Source: a virus
Strand: one strand, 5' to 3'
DNA: 63,663 nucleotides
Virus record (IMG/VR): IMGVR_UViG_3300047471_000403
Location: 1-63,663 of that record
Shown one piece after another: positions 7,854 through 15,669 of this stretch. Below the pieces are notes generated by a model, which was not told the origin of the DNA, made no database searches, and saw only the letters and a list, made by a program, of their open reading frames with translations. The first letter of the stretch is position 1; each line of letters begins with the position of its first letter. The position numbers and the translations under genes are program-made.

Positions 7854-7889
7854 CGGGACAAATTGTCCCGGTCGGGGCAATTTGTCCCG
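7854..7889 (+). repeat. Near-perfect 17-bp inverted repeat after scaffold stop
   Basis: The arm CGGGACAAATTGTCCCG (7854-7870) and the arm CGGGGCAATTTGTCCCG (7873-7889) are separated by two bases. Each arm is itself palindromic and each is the reverse complement of the other apart from one G:T position. As RNA this gives one very long hairpin; as DNA it gives two tandem operator-like sites. It begins at the base after the scaffold stop codon. No T run follows. Confidence 0.85.
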
Positions 7890-8064
7890 ACGTAGAGACG
7901 TTCGGCCGACCCAAACGCCACGAGCAAGCGCGCAGGCCAGCGACAAGGACCCTCTTCGGAGCAAGTTCCTCGCAGCGCCCGCGGCCAGAGCCCTCGACCC
8001 AGGTGGATGGTGGAAGTGCCGGTAGTAGGCGCGTTCATCTGTCTGTGAGAAGGAGCTTGTTCCG
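7890..8064 (+). other. Leader of the major capsid gene, no gene seen
   Basis: About 175 bases between the inverted repeat and the capsid ATG. I see no supported reading frame. Its end carries AGAAGGAGC, a strong ribosome binding site spaced suitably for ATG 8065. The length suggests a dedicated 5' untranslated region for high capsid expression, but no convincing promoter is visible. Confidence 0.5.
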
Positions 8065-9120
8065 ATGGCCACACCATCCAGTTTGACCCTCAATTACGAC
8101 GCCGTTCTGTCGACGACGCTGTTCAATTACCGACGAACACTCGAGGACACGATCAGCACGGCGAACGCCTTCATGTACACCCTGATGCGGCGCGTCAAGG
8201 GCGGCTACAAGAAGGTGTCCGACCTCGGCGAACGTATGGCGATGCCGCTCATGTACGAGCTGGGCAACGCCGACGTGTACAGCGGCTACGACGTGTTGGA
8301 CACGCAGCCGGCCGACGGCATCACGATGGCGTTCTACGACTGGCGGCAGGCCGCGGTCCCGATCTCCATCAGTGGGCTCGAGATGAAGAAGAACCGCGGC
8401 GAGGCCAAGTTGCTCGACCTGCTCGAGAGCAAGACGCAGCAGGCGGAACTCGGCATCCAGACGTTCTTCAACCAGCGCATGTTGCAGGGCGCGGGCGGAT
8501 CGACGATCGACACGGCGTACACCTCGACCATCAACGGCGCGGTGTTCATCGACCCGATCGCCAAGCAGGTCGCGTTCAACCCGGCGTCCGCCCTCACGAT
8601 CGGCAACATCGATCAGGTGGCGAATACCTGGTGGCGCAACAAGACGGCCGACGGCACCAACGACACCACGTACGCGAAGTTCTTGCAGAAGCTGCGGCAC
8701 CTTCGCAACGACTGCTCGAAGGGTCCCGGTGGGCCGCCTGATCTCCATTTGCTTGATCAGGGCACCGCGGAACTCTACGAGGCGGCGTTGGCGGCGGCGC
8801 ACCGCAACCCCTCGTACCAAGTGGCGGACATCCCGTTCGACAACGTCGCGTTCTACGGGAAGCCGGTGACCTGGGATGAGTTCGTGCCCGATGCGGGCGA
8901 CGGCACGGTGACGCAGACGAAGGGCTCGTGGTACATGCTGAACTCCAAATTTTGGGGGATCAAGGTGGACCGCGAAACCAACTTCGCGCCTGGCCCGTTC
9001 GTCAAGCCGGAAAACCAAGACGCGAAGGTCGCGCACATCCTGTGGCTCGGCGCAATGGGCTGCTCGAACCGGCGCAAGCAGGGCGTCTACGGCAAGATCG
9101 ACACGACCATCACCTCGTAA
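8065..9120 (+). CDS. Major capsid protein (351 aa)
   Basis: Forms the icosahedral shell, presumably HK97 fold. It follows the scaffold gene and has a strong ribosome binding site and long leader, as expected for an abundant product. The sequence has a long helical segment GLEMKKNRGEAKLLDLLESK (near residues 105-124) followed by QQAELGIQTFFNQRM, and later beta-rich P-domain-like stretches (YGKPVTWDEFVPD, YMLNSKFWGIKVD). The length and pattern GLE-KN-GE-LLDLLE resemble capsid proteins of several siphophage and podophage groups. No other gene in the window fits better. Confidence 0.82.
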   Translation: MATPSSLTLNYDAVLSTTLFNYRRTLEDTISTANAFMYTLMRRVKGGYKKVSDLGERMAMPLMYELGNADVYSGYDVLDTQPADGITMAFYDWRQAAVPISISGLEMKKNRGEAKLLDLLESKTQQAELGIQTFFNQRMLQGAGGSTIDTAYTSTINGAVFIDPIAKQVAFNPASALTIGNIDQVANTWWRNKTADGTNDTTYAKFLQKLRHLRNDCSKGPGGPPDLHLLDQGTAELYEAALAAAHRNPSYQVADIPFDNVAFYGKPVTWDEFVPDAGDGTVTQTKGSWYMLNSKFWGIKVDRETNFAPGPFVKPENQDAKVAHILWLGAMGCSNRRKQGVYGKIDTTITS

Positions 9121-9136
9121 CGCTGAACGCGGGTTG

Positions 9137-9161
9137 TCCGGCGAGCTGCTGACTCGCCGGA
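9137..9161 (+). other. Hairpin downstream of capsid gene
   Basis: A perfect 9-bp stem (TCCGGCGAG / CTCGCCGGA) with a 7-base loop, 16 bases after the capsid stop. No T run follows, so it may stabilise or partly terminate the capsid transcript rather than act as a strong terminator. Confidence 0.55.
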
Positions 9162-9241
9162 TCGCGTCAGGGAGATCTTAGGACACGAAGGGAAGCGCGG
9201 CACCTTCACTTCTGTCAACCCGTTTGAAGAGGGCTGTTCAC

Positions 9242-9829
9242 ATGAACCCCATGCTTGGTTTGTTTTTCGCCACACTCGTGCTGATCTACTTCGCGTTCAA
9301 CCCGAACGTGCTCTTTCGCGCCGGGTTGAGTGTCGCGCACGCCTTCGGCCGTCTGCTCACCTTGCAAGACGGCTTGCTGGCGCAGCGCGTCAACCGCACC
9401 GACCCGGAAAAGCTGTTCGTGACCGTGTTCCAGTCGTACTCGACGGCGGCGGGCACGAACGGGCAGGCGTACATTTGGGACTTCGGCACGGATAAGGACG
9501 GCCTGGGCGTCACCCGACCGACTGCGCGTGCCACGAATGCGGGCATGGCGACGGCCGGCATCTTGGCTGAAGCGGTCGCGGCCGGCGGCTACGGACTGAT
9601 GCAGGTCTACGGCTATCACTCCGCGGTGCGCTGCCGCACGGTGACGGGTGGCACCCCGGCGATCGTGGCCGGTCGTCCGCTCATCATCAACATCGCTGGA
9701 TCGTTGTTCTGCCTCGAGTCGATCTCGACGGCGTCCAAGACGATCGTGTCCTTCCCCTGCGGCTTCGCGTTCGGCGCGACCTCGGGGTTCACTACCGCGG
9801 CGATCGCCGCGTTCATCAAGTCGCTGTAA
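9242..9829 (+). CDS. Membrane-anchored head-region protein (195 aa)
   Basis: ATG 9242 is chosen because AGAGGG lies eight bases upstream; a TTG at 9224 would add six residues. Residues 2-24 (PMLGLFFATLVLIYFAF) form a membrane segment or signal anchor. The remainder is alanine/glycine/threonine-rich beta sequence with two cysteines. Genes right after the major capsid often encode decoration or minor capsid proteins, but a hydrophobic N-terminus is unusual there, so an internal or membrane-interacting virion role is also possible. Confidence 0.65.
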   Translation: MNPMLGLFFATLVLIYFAFNPNVLFRAGLSVAHAFGRLLTLQDGLLAQRVNRTDPEKLFVTVFQSYSTAAGTNGQAYIWDFGTDKDGLGVTRPTARATNAGMATAGILAEAVAAGGYGLMQVYGYHSAVRCRTVTGGTPAIVAGRPLIINIAGSLFCLESISTASKTIVSFPCGFAFGATSGFTTAAIAAFIKSL

Positions 9830-9862
9830 CACTCGTTTCACACACTCTCAAGGAGCGCGGCC

Positions 9863-10249
9863 ATGAGAAGTTCATCAACCGGCGAGATGGGTCAGCAGCA
9901 AGCCGAGGCGTTCGGCAAGCGGCTGGCCCGTCACCGGCCCTACTACGAGAAATACGATCGAGGGTCCGACTGGATCATGCGGTGCAAGGACTGCGGCCGG
10001 ATCGTGACCCACACGCAACTCTTCGGCGACGGGAAGGAAGGCACGACCCCGTGCTGCGGCACCCGGTCACTGCGCGAGATCCGCGTCCTGAGCGTCTGGG
10101 AATGGATCAAGGTGCGCCTGGGCATCATTGACTTCCCGCACCGGGACGAGTTCCTGCAAGAGTTCGGCTTTCCGCTGTTCGGGTTCAAGGTCCGGCCACC
10201 CGGCACCGCCGCGGACGAGCGGATGATCGGAGGCGACGATGTTCGGTAA
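9863..10249 (+). CDS. Zinc-ribbon hypothetical protein (128 aa)
   Basis: Start ATG 9863 after AAGGAGCGCGGCC. Residues about 40-70 contain CKDCG and, 22 residues later, CCG, consistent with a zinc ribbon. The C-terminal half is aromatic-rich (VWEWIKVRLGIIDFP, FPLFGFKV). Unknown function. The stop overlaps the start of the glycosyltransferase-methyltransferase gene by eleven bases. Confidence 0.72.
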   Translation: MRSSSTGEMGQQQAEAFGKRLARHRPYYEKYDRGSDWIMRCKDCGRIVTHTQLFGDGKEGTTPCCGTRSLREIRVLSVWEWIKVRLGIIDFPHRDEFLQEFGFPLFGFKVRPPGTAADERMIGGDDVR

Positions 10250-11702
10250 GAAGCGCGCCGACAGCGCCGACCCTCGACGACCGCTTATTCTCGTGGGCAT
10301 CCCCTGCTACGGGCCGGTGCCACCCAAGATCCTCGAGGAATACATGCGGTTCGCGTTCCACCTGGGACGCCGGTTGCCGCAGTTCGACTTCAAGCTCGGT
10401 GTTCGGAGCAAGAGCGAACAGTTCCGGGCCCGGCATCACCTGGCGGAGTGGTCGATCAAACTCGGCGCCGACTATTTACTGATGATCGACGACGACATGA
10501 TCTTCAACGTGCTGAACACCCAGGGCGCGACCGACGCGTACGGGTTCGTCGAGAAGCTCGTGGCGCACGACAAAGATATCTGCGGGGTCCTGTACTACCA
10601 GAAGGAAGGCGCCTGCGCGCCGGTCCTGATGACCCAAACCACGGAGCGCGGCTATCGGTTCCTCCGAGACGAGGAAATTGAGCACACGCTACAAAAGGTC
10701 GACGTGGCCGGCGGCGGGTGCCTCCTGGTCAAGATGAAGGTGTTTGAGCACCTGTCGTATCCGTACTTCGGGCCCGAGTTCGAGTGGGGCACCGACGTGC
10801 AGCTATGTCGGAAGGCTGCTGAAAAAGGCTACGAGACGTGGGCGGACACCTCGATCGAGTTCGCCCACCTCAAGGTCGAACAAGCGGAAGTTTCGAGCCG
10901 GAACCGGCACCAATTCCAGGTGGAGGACCAGATCCCCGGCGAGTACAAAACCCAGTTCATCACGGCGGCCGTGTACGACGACCTGGTGAAAGACGCGCTG
11001 CTCTGGACCGGCTACACCGACTACGACGAGATGATGACCTACTCCCAACAGTTCCATCAGCATTGGGACACGCATCGCGCGGCCGGTGGGACTGACGCGG
11101 AGTGGTATCGCCTTTTTCCGAAAGAGCGAGTCGCGCGGCAGGTCTGGTTCAACACGCAGTCGCGCGACAAGCGGAAGGCCACGGAGTTCATTCTGAACAC
11201 GGTGAACCACAGCAGCCCGAAGGACATTCTCGACTTCGGCTGCGGCATCGGCATTCCGGCGTTCTACTTTGCGATGAAGGGCCACCGCGTGATGGCGGCC
11301 GACATCGAAGGGACGGGCACGCTCGAGTTCCTGAAGTGGCGGGCGAAGCAACATCACGTCCCGCTGTCGTTCTACGAGTCGCGTGGCGGGGTGCCGGCAT
11401 TCGGTGACCGGATGTTCGACATCGTCGTGGCGATGGACGTGCTCGAGCACCTCCCGGATGGGGAGTGGCAGATCGCGCTGTACGAAATTGCCCGGCGCAT
11501 CCGGCCCGGTGGCGTGTTGTTTGCCAACAACGCCGTACTGGATGACCCGAACCACGCGGAACACTATTGGGCCGACCGCGCGAAGTTCGTCGCGGAATGC
11601 ATGAAGGTCGGGCTGATGCCGTTCAACCAAGTCTGCTACACGAAGGCGGATCTGACGCAGGCGGCGCCGTCGTCGCTGGAGGACAAGCTGGCCCATGCCT
11701 AA
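10239..11702 (+). CDS. Bifunctional glycosyltransferase-SAM methyltransferase (487 aa)
   Basis: Residues 15-215 resemble a GT-A family glycosyltransferase: VGIPCYGPV at the N-terminus, the metal-binding DxD at residues 84-86 (MIDDDMIF) and VAGGGCLLVK near residue 156. Residues about 315-470 are a class I methyltransferase: motif I DFGCGIGIPAF at 332, acidic ADIEG end of strand 2, DVLEHLPDG near 400 and RIRPGGVLFANN. Expected to transfer a sugar from a nucleotide donor and a methyl group from S-adenosylmethionine. The acceptor is unknown. Its position among head genes suggests virion-protein glycosylation, or alternatively modification of host surface or DNA. Confidence 0.82.
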   Translation: MFGKKRADSADPRRPLILVGIPCYGPVPPKILEEYMRFAFHLGRRLPQFDFKLGVRSKSEQFRARHHLAEWSIKLGADYLLMIDDDMIFNVLNTQGATDAYGFVEKLVAHDKDICGVLYYQKEGACAPVLMTQTTERGYRFLRDEEIEHTLQKVDVAGGGCLLVKMKVFEHLSYPYFGPEFEWGTDVQLCRKAAEKGYETWADTSIEFAHLKVEQAEVSSRNRHQFQVEDQIPGEYKTQFITAAVYDDLVKDALLWTGYTDYDEMMTYSQQFHQHWDTHRAAGGTDAEWYRLFPKERVARQVWFNTQSRDKRKATEFILNTVNHSSPKDILDFGCGIGIPAFYFAMKGHRVMAADIEGTGTLEFLKWRAKQHHVPLSFYESRGGVPAFGDRMFDIVVAMDVLEHLPDGEWQIALYEIARRIRPGGVLFANNAVLDDPNHAEHYWADRAKFVAECMKVGLMPFNQVCYTKADLTQAAPSSLEDKLAHA

Positions 11703-11994
11703 GCCGCCCCTCGTGTCGCGGTCGTTGCTCTACGAGCTGCTCACGGACGGGACGATCCATCAGCTCGACTTCTGCCTGGTGACGCACCAGACCCTCGGGC
11801 AGATGGTGGAGTGGCGCAGCATCACGAAGCGGCCCGGCGACGACATCAAGGACGAGGACCTGTTCGACAGCAATTTCACCGACATCCTGCGGGTGTCCGC
11901 GGCGACACCGACCGGAAACTACGCGCTCGATCAACTGTTGGAACGGGGTTCGCAGTGGCCGCATTACCGGGCCAACGACCCAGGAGTGAAGTGA
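11695..11994 (+). CDS. Hypothetical protein, paralogue of the next gene (99 aa)
   Basis: ATG 11695 overlaps the end of the glycosyltransferase-methyltransferase gene. The product shares a pattern with the following protein: T..TLGQMVE, then EDLFDSNFTDI near residue 60, compared with T.SLGQMLE and EDVYETDFTDI downstream. This indicates a tandem duplication with divergence. Unknown function, probably structural. Confidence 0.7.
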   Translation: MPKPPLVSRSLLYELLTDGTIHQLDFCLVTHQTLGQMVEWRSITKRPGDDIKDEDLFDSNFTDILRVSAATPTGNYALDQLLERGSQWPHYRANDPGVK

Positions 11995-12344
11995 TGCCGA
12001 AAGCACCGATCTTGACCCGTACGGCTGTCTACGTGCCCGTTCGTGCCTCTGGCGGCGGCCAGGGCGATCGGTTCCACGTGCGGGGCGTAGGCTCGCCGTC
12101 GTACCGGCGCTACGAGTGGAACATCGTGACCACGAGCCTCGGCCAAATGCTCGAACTCGCGGGCGACCATCTGCGGGCCGGCCTGACGCTGCCGCTCGGG
12201 CTGACGAACGAGGACGTGTACGAAACGGACTTCACCGACATCAAGATCCTGACCCACGATCAACTCGCTGCGATGGGTGCCGCGGGCGCCTTGGGCGGCG
12301 GGGACACGCTGCCCCGCGACTTCGGTAAGGCCGGGCTGGCGTAA
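11994..12344 (+). CDS. Hypothetical protein, paralogue of the previous gene (116 aa)
   Basis: ATG 11994 overlaps the preceding TGA by one base, with CAGGAG upstream. Residues about 45-85 hold LGQMLEL and NEDVYETDFTDIKIL, matching the previous gene. The N-terminal part is beta-like and the C-terminus glycine-rich. Likely a small head or head-tail joining protein by position; not proven. Confidence 0.7.
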   Translation: MPKAPILTRTAVYVPVRASGGGQGDRFHVRGVGSPSYRRYEWNIVTTSLGQMLELAGDHLRAGLTLPLGLTNEDVYETDFTDIKILTHDQLAAMGAAGALGGGDTLPRDFGKAGLA

Positions 12345-12384
12345 CAACATTCCGGCGGAGGGAGCCGCGCCCCAACGACGGATA

Positions 12385-12408
12385 GGGCCGGGTGTAGCAG
12401 CCCGGCCC
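12385..12408 (+). other. GC hairpin between head genes
   Basis: The stem GGGCCGGG/CCCGGCCC (8 bp) has an 8-base loop, and flanking ATAGGG and CCCTAT bases can extend it with a bulge. Only TTT follows, so any termination would be weak. It lies 30 bases before the start at 12438. Confidence 0.55.
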
Positions 12409-12437
12409 GCCCTATTTCCGCGGCAGGAGTTACCTAA

Positions 12438-12827
12438 ATGCGCTATCAGACCGCGATGAGCGAGAGCCCGACGGGCGGTGGCACGGCCGGCGGGATGGTC
12501 GGCAGCCGGCGGAAGCCCAAAGTGAGCCGCATGAGCATCGAAACGACGGAGAACGGCGGGTACGTCGTCGAACACCACTACGACAACAGTGGGTCCGGTG
12601 AGTCCTACATGCCGTCGAAGAAGCACGCCTTCGGCAACCACTCGGCGATGATGGGCCACGTCGATCGGACGCTCGGCGGCATCAGCAACGCGGTCGGGAA
12701 GCCGGTGCCGCGGCACGAGCCGTTCTCCGGGCAGAAGATGATGAAAGGGTGGGGCGGCCAGAAACCCGTGGCGACGGCCGCGATGGGCCGGGCCGCGTCT
12801 CGGAAACACGGCCGCGGCGTCGACTAA
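12438..12827 (+). CDS. Hypothetical protein (129 aa)
   Basis: ATG 12438 follows GCAGGAG. The protein is polar and basic, with glycine/methionine-rich patches. A central beta segment, NGGYVVEHHYDN, followed by an AFGNHSAMMGHV stretch, resembles short uncharacterised phage proteins that carry an IxTxxNGGYxVxH pattern. No catalytic motif. Probably structural or assembly related. Confidence 0.68.
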   Translation: MRYQTAMSESPTGGGTAGGMVGSRRKPKVSRMSIETTENGGYVVEHHYDNSGSGESYMPSKKHAFGNHSAMMGHVDRTLGGISNAVGKPVPRHEPFSGQKMMKGWGGQKPVATAAMGRAASRKHGRGVD

Positions 12828-12864
12828 AGACGAGCGCATCGCGGCGGTGGAAGGAGTTAGAGCA

Positions 12865-13395
12865 GTGCTCAAACTGAGTGCGCGTTATAGTCTCGGGCTT
12901 TTCTTCGCGCTCGCCTTAACGGTAGTGATCGTAGCGCAGCAACAAGCACCAAGTACGAGCAGCACCACTGACAGTCGGGTGTGGGGCCAAAAGACATCGG
13001 GCACGTACATCCCCGTTCCTGTTGACGATCTCGGGAAGCTCGTGGTGTTGCCGTACGCCAGTCCCCAGGATCTCGTGAGCGGCGCGATCACCGTCGCCAT
13101 GACCGGCACGACATCCACGAGTTTGATCCAGGCGCCGCCGGCTAGCCAACGCAACTATGTGACCGCCTGCACCGTATCCAATTCACACGCCACGGTCGGT
13201 ACAGATGTCGTGCTCCAAGACGGGAACGGGGGTACTACGTTCTGGACCTTCCCAGCCGGCATCAACTACGGGGGCACGGCGCAAGCGTTTCCCGCTCCCC
13301 TCCGGCAACCGACGGCGGCCACCGCGCTATTCGCCGCCGACGTGACATCAGGCGCGAGCGTGAAGATCAGTTGCAGCGGCTTCAAAGCGCCATGA
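12865..13395 (+). CDS. Secreted or virion beta-rich protein with signal sequence (176 aa)
   Basis: GTG 12865 is chosen because AAGGAG lies eight bases upstream; GTG 12847 is less well placed. Residues 1-25 form a signal-like segment (SLGLFFALALTVVIVAQ). The rest is beta-rich and S/T/G-rich, with two central CxV-type strands suggesting an Ig-like or jelly-roll fold. A signal sequence on a late phage protein is uncommon. The stop overlaps the ATG of the next gene. Confidence 0.65.
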   Translation: MLKLSARYSLGLFFALALTVVIVAQQQAPSTSSTTDSRVWGQKTSGTYIPVPVDDLGKLVVLPYASPQDLVSGAITVAMTGTTSTSLIQAPPASQRNYVTACTVSNSHATVGTDVVLQDGNGGTTFWTFPAGINYGGTAQAFPAPLRQPTAATALFAADVTSGASVKISCSGFKAP

Positions 13396-14915
13396 GTCGA
13401 ATGCTCGCGCTGATCGGTGGAGCGACGGCGCTCTGGTTCGCGCTCGACCCGTTGTCTGGACAGCTCCCGTTACTTGGCGCCGGGACGACACGATCAGCGA
13501 GTCAACCTGTGACGCTGGGCGTTCACGCCTTCACCGATAACAACACGACGACCGCCACCACGGTCGCGGTCGCGCTCGGCACGCCAACTGCTGGTAGCAC
13601 GGTGGTCTGCGCCTTTAAGTACCCAAACGCGAGCACCTTCACGTCCCTCGCGGACAACGTCAATGCAGGAGTGTATCAACCGGCCGCGACGCTGATGCGG
13701 GAACAGAACCACAATTATCGGGGGGGCATTTTCTATCGAGAGAACGTGGCGGCGTCGTCGACGACGGTAACCTTGACCTACGCGACGACCGGGACTCACG
13801 CGCAAATGGCCTGTGTGGAGGTGAAGGGGGCCGCGACCGCGTACGCCTTCGACTCCACGTTTGCCGCGACGAAGGCGCTCACCGGGACCAACCCTACGAG
13901 TGGCAGCACGTTGACTCCCTTTGGAAACGGCCGCTTCCTCTACGGCGCCCTTTTATTCGACACGGGCACCACGACGGCAGGGGCGAACTTCACCTTACTC
14001 GACCAGGCAGGAGCGGTGGCCAGCGCGGCGCTCTACCCTGAGTACTGGATCCAGACCACGGCCACTGCCACCACGACGCCCTACGCGAACGTCTCGTCTG
14101 CCAACTACGGCGTCTGGACGACGGCCTTTGCGCCCTCATCGGCGGTCGGCTTCTGTAACGCCACGACGGTCATTGACTGGTCTGGCGGCACGAACGGCGT
14201 CGTGCCGGCCGCGAGTGATCTTCAGCTCTCCACGAAGGGTGGGCTCAACCAACCGAACGCCGACAGCAACCTGGGATCCTTTGTTGTCGGCTGGGTGGCG
14301 AACTCAACGGGCGTGACCTATTCGACCCTCGGGTACGCGCCGTTGGTGACCACTCGGACGTGCCCGTTCTACACCGGCACCGGGACCGGCACGCTTGGCG
14401 TGCGTCGTCCAACAGGCGACAACATCGGCGGCTTGGCCTATCAGTACTACACCACACAGAACACGGTGACGACGTGGACCTGTCTGCAAGCCGACTTTTC
14501 CCCGACGCTGAACAGCGGCACGGCCGACCTCATCACCATCGGCAGTATCGACGGAAACGACTTCCTCAATTTACAAATGAACTCGAACCTCGTGCTCGGG
14601 TCATTTCTGGCAGAACTCAAAAGTGGAGCCGTCTCGTCGCCGACCGTGAATTGGGTGGCGAACACCTGGTACGGCGTTCGCATGACGTACGTGGCCGGCG
14701 GCACTCACAGCATCGCGTACTACAGCTTCTCGGGAACTCAATGCACCGGAACGCCGACGCTGATGGGGACACAGTCCGGAGCCTCGACCGGCACCAACCA
14801 AGCTAACCACACCGTGATCTTCGGCGGCGGTTCGAATAGCTATACCGTCGGGAACAACTTTTACATGGGGGCCTTCGTGCAGGACGCCCTGTATGGCGCG
14901 GCGCTTGCCCCATGA
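13392..14915 (+). CDS. Large beta-rich structural protein with lectin-like C-terminus (507 aa)
   Basis: ATG 13392 lies in an ATGA overlap; an upstream TTG in frame is less likely. Residues 4-28 are hydrophobic (signal or anchor). Residues about 40-260 are T/A/S/G-rich beta sequence, and about 270-500 show a concanavalin/LamG-like pattern (TWTCLQADF, WVANTWYGVRMTYV, YYSFSGTQC, GNNFYMGAFV). Such domains bind carbohydrate on phage heads or tails, so this may be a decoration or adhesin protein. No enzymatic motif seen. Confidence 0.65.
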   Translation: MSRMLALIGGATALWFALDPLSGQLPLLGAGTTRSASQPVTLGVHAFTDNNTTTATTVAVALGTPTAGSTVVCAFKYPNASTFTSLADNVNAGVYQPAATLMREQNHNYRGGIFYRENVAASSTTVTLTYATTGTHAQMACVEVKGAATAYAFDSTFAATKALTGTNPTSGSTLTPFGNGRFLYGALLFDTGTTTAGANFTLLDQAGAVASAALYPEYWIQTTATATTTPYANVSSANYGVWTTAFAPSSAVGFCNATTVIDWSGGTNGVVPAASDLQLSTKGGLNQPNADSNLGSFVVGWVANSTGVTYSTLGYAPLVTTRTCPFYTGTGTGTLGVRRPTGDNIGGLAYQYYTTQNTVTTWTCLQADFSPTLNSGTADLITIGSIDGNDFLNLQMNSNLVLGSFLAELKSGAVSSPTVNWVANTWYGVRMTYVAGGTHSIAYYSFSGTQCTGTPTLMGTQSGASTGTNQANHTVIFGGGSNSYTVGNNFYMGAFVQDALYGAALAP

Positions 14916-15571
14916 ACAAGCTCGAGCTACGTGCCAAGACGAAGCAACTGATCCGTGAGAGCGGGTGCCAGGGCGTCTTTTTCGCTGATGAGGACGTGGA
15001 CACCGCGAACAACGACGGCTACATGGAGCTGTCGGACGAGACGGAGTGGTTCGAGGAATATCTCGACATCGACCTGCTGAAGAACCGGCCGTACTACGAC
15101 CTGTTCAACATCATCGGGCCGTTCTTTTTGAGTCTGAAGCCGGCGTTCGAGCGGCAGTCGAACCGCTGGCTGTTCCCGTCGACGGTCCCGGCGCTCGACG
15201 ATGGCGATCGGCGCTGGGAGCGGAGCATCAACCTTCCGCAACGCTTCTTCATGCGGGGCCTGCGCTGGCTCGGGCTCTGGCCGAAAACGAACGCCGACGG
15301 CGACGGCACCTACCCGACGAAGCTCTATTACACGCGGCTGCCGGAACCGATCTGCGACGACACCGACGAGCCGGGGTTCCCGGACACCTTCCACCTCGGG
15401 ATCTGCTACTACGCGGCGGCGACGCTACTCGCCAGCGACGGCGAGTCGAAGCTAGCGGTCCTGATGTGGGCGAAGTATCAGGAGAGCGAACAAGACCTTA
15501 ACGCGTGGGTGCAGAAGCGGGTGCAGCGGCCGAACGCCCCGGTGATGGGCCATGCAAGGGCGCCACGATGA
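14912..15571 (+). CDS. Probable head-to-tail adaptor protein (219 aa)
   Basis: The N-terminus LRAKTKQLIRESG and the region YLDIDLLKNRPYYDL, then LPQRFFMRGLRWLG and the C-terminal GICYYAAATLLASDGES followed by a long helix with KYQESEQDLNAWVQKR, resemble connector proteins that dock under the portal in podovirus-like phages: helical, about 200 residues, one per portal subunit. It starts in an ATGA overlap. The later gene at 20479 has a similar pattern. The call rests on pattern and context. Confidence 0.55.
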   Translation: MNKLELRAKTKQLIRESGCQGVFFADEDVDTANNDGYMELSDETEWFEEYLDIDLLKNRPYYDLFNIIGPFFLSLKPAFERQSNRWLFPSTVPALDDGDRRWERSINLPQRFFMRGLRWLGLWPKTNADGDGTYPTKLYYTRLPEPICDDTDEPGFPDTFHLGICYYAAATLLASDGESKLAVLMWAKYQESEQDLNAWVQKRVQRPNAPVMGHARAPR

Positions 15572-15669
15572 GAGTCGCGGTGCGGTGCCCACGCTGCAAC
15601 ACGGTGATCACGAAGTGCTGCAACCCTCGCGTCGGCAGTGGGTGTAAGCGTTGCGCGGGAGCGACATAG
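15568..15669 (+). CDS. Tiny cysteine-rich protein (33 aa)
   Basis: A 33-residue frame starting in an ATGA overlap and ending directly before ATG 15670. It holds CPRC, CC and CKRC, enough for a single zinc knuckle. Perfect head-to-tail packing supports it as real, but evidence is limited to length and cysteines. Confidence 0.6.
   Translation: MRVAVRCPRCNTVITKCCNPRVGSGCKRCAGAT

Noticed and set aside
10239-11702. Glycosyltransferase-methyltransferase as a DNA hypermodification enzyme
   Set aside because: No accompanying nucleotide-modifying genes and it lies in the late head operon; retained as a less likely alternative only.
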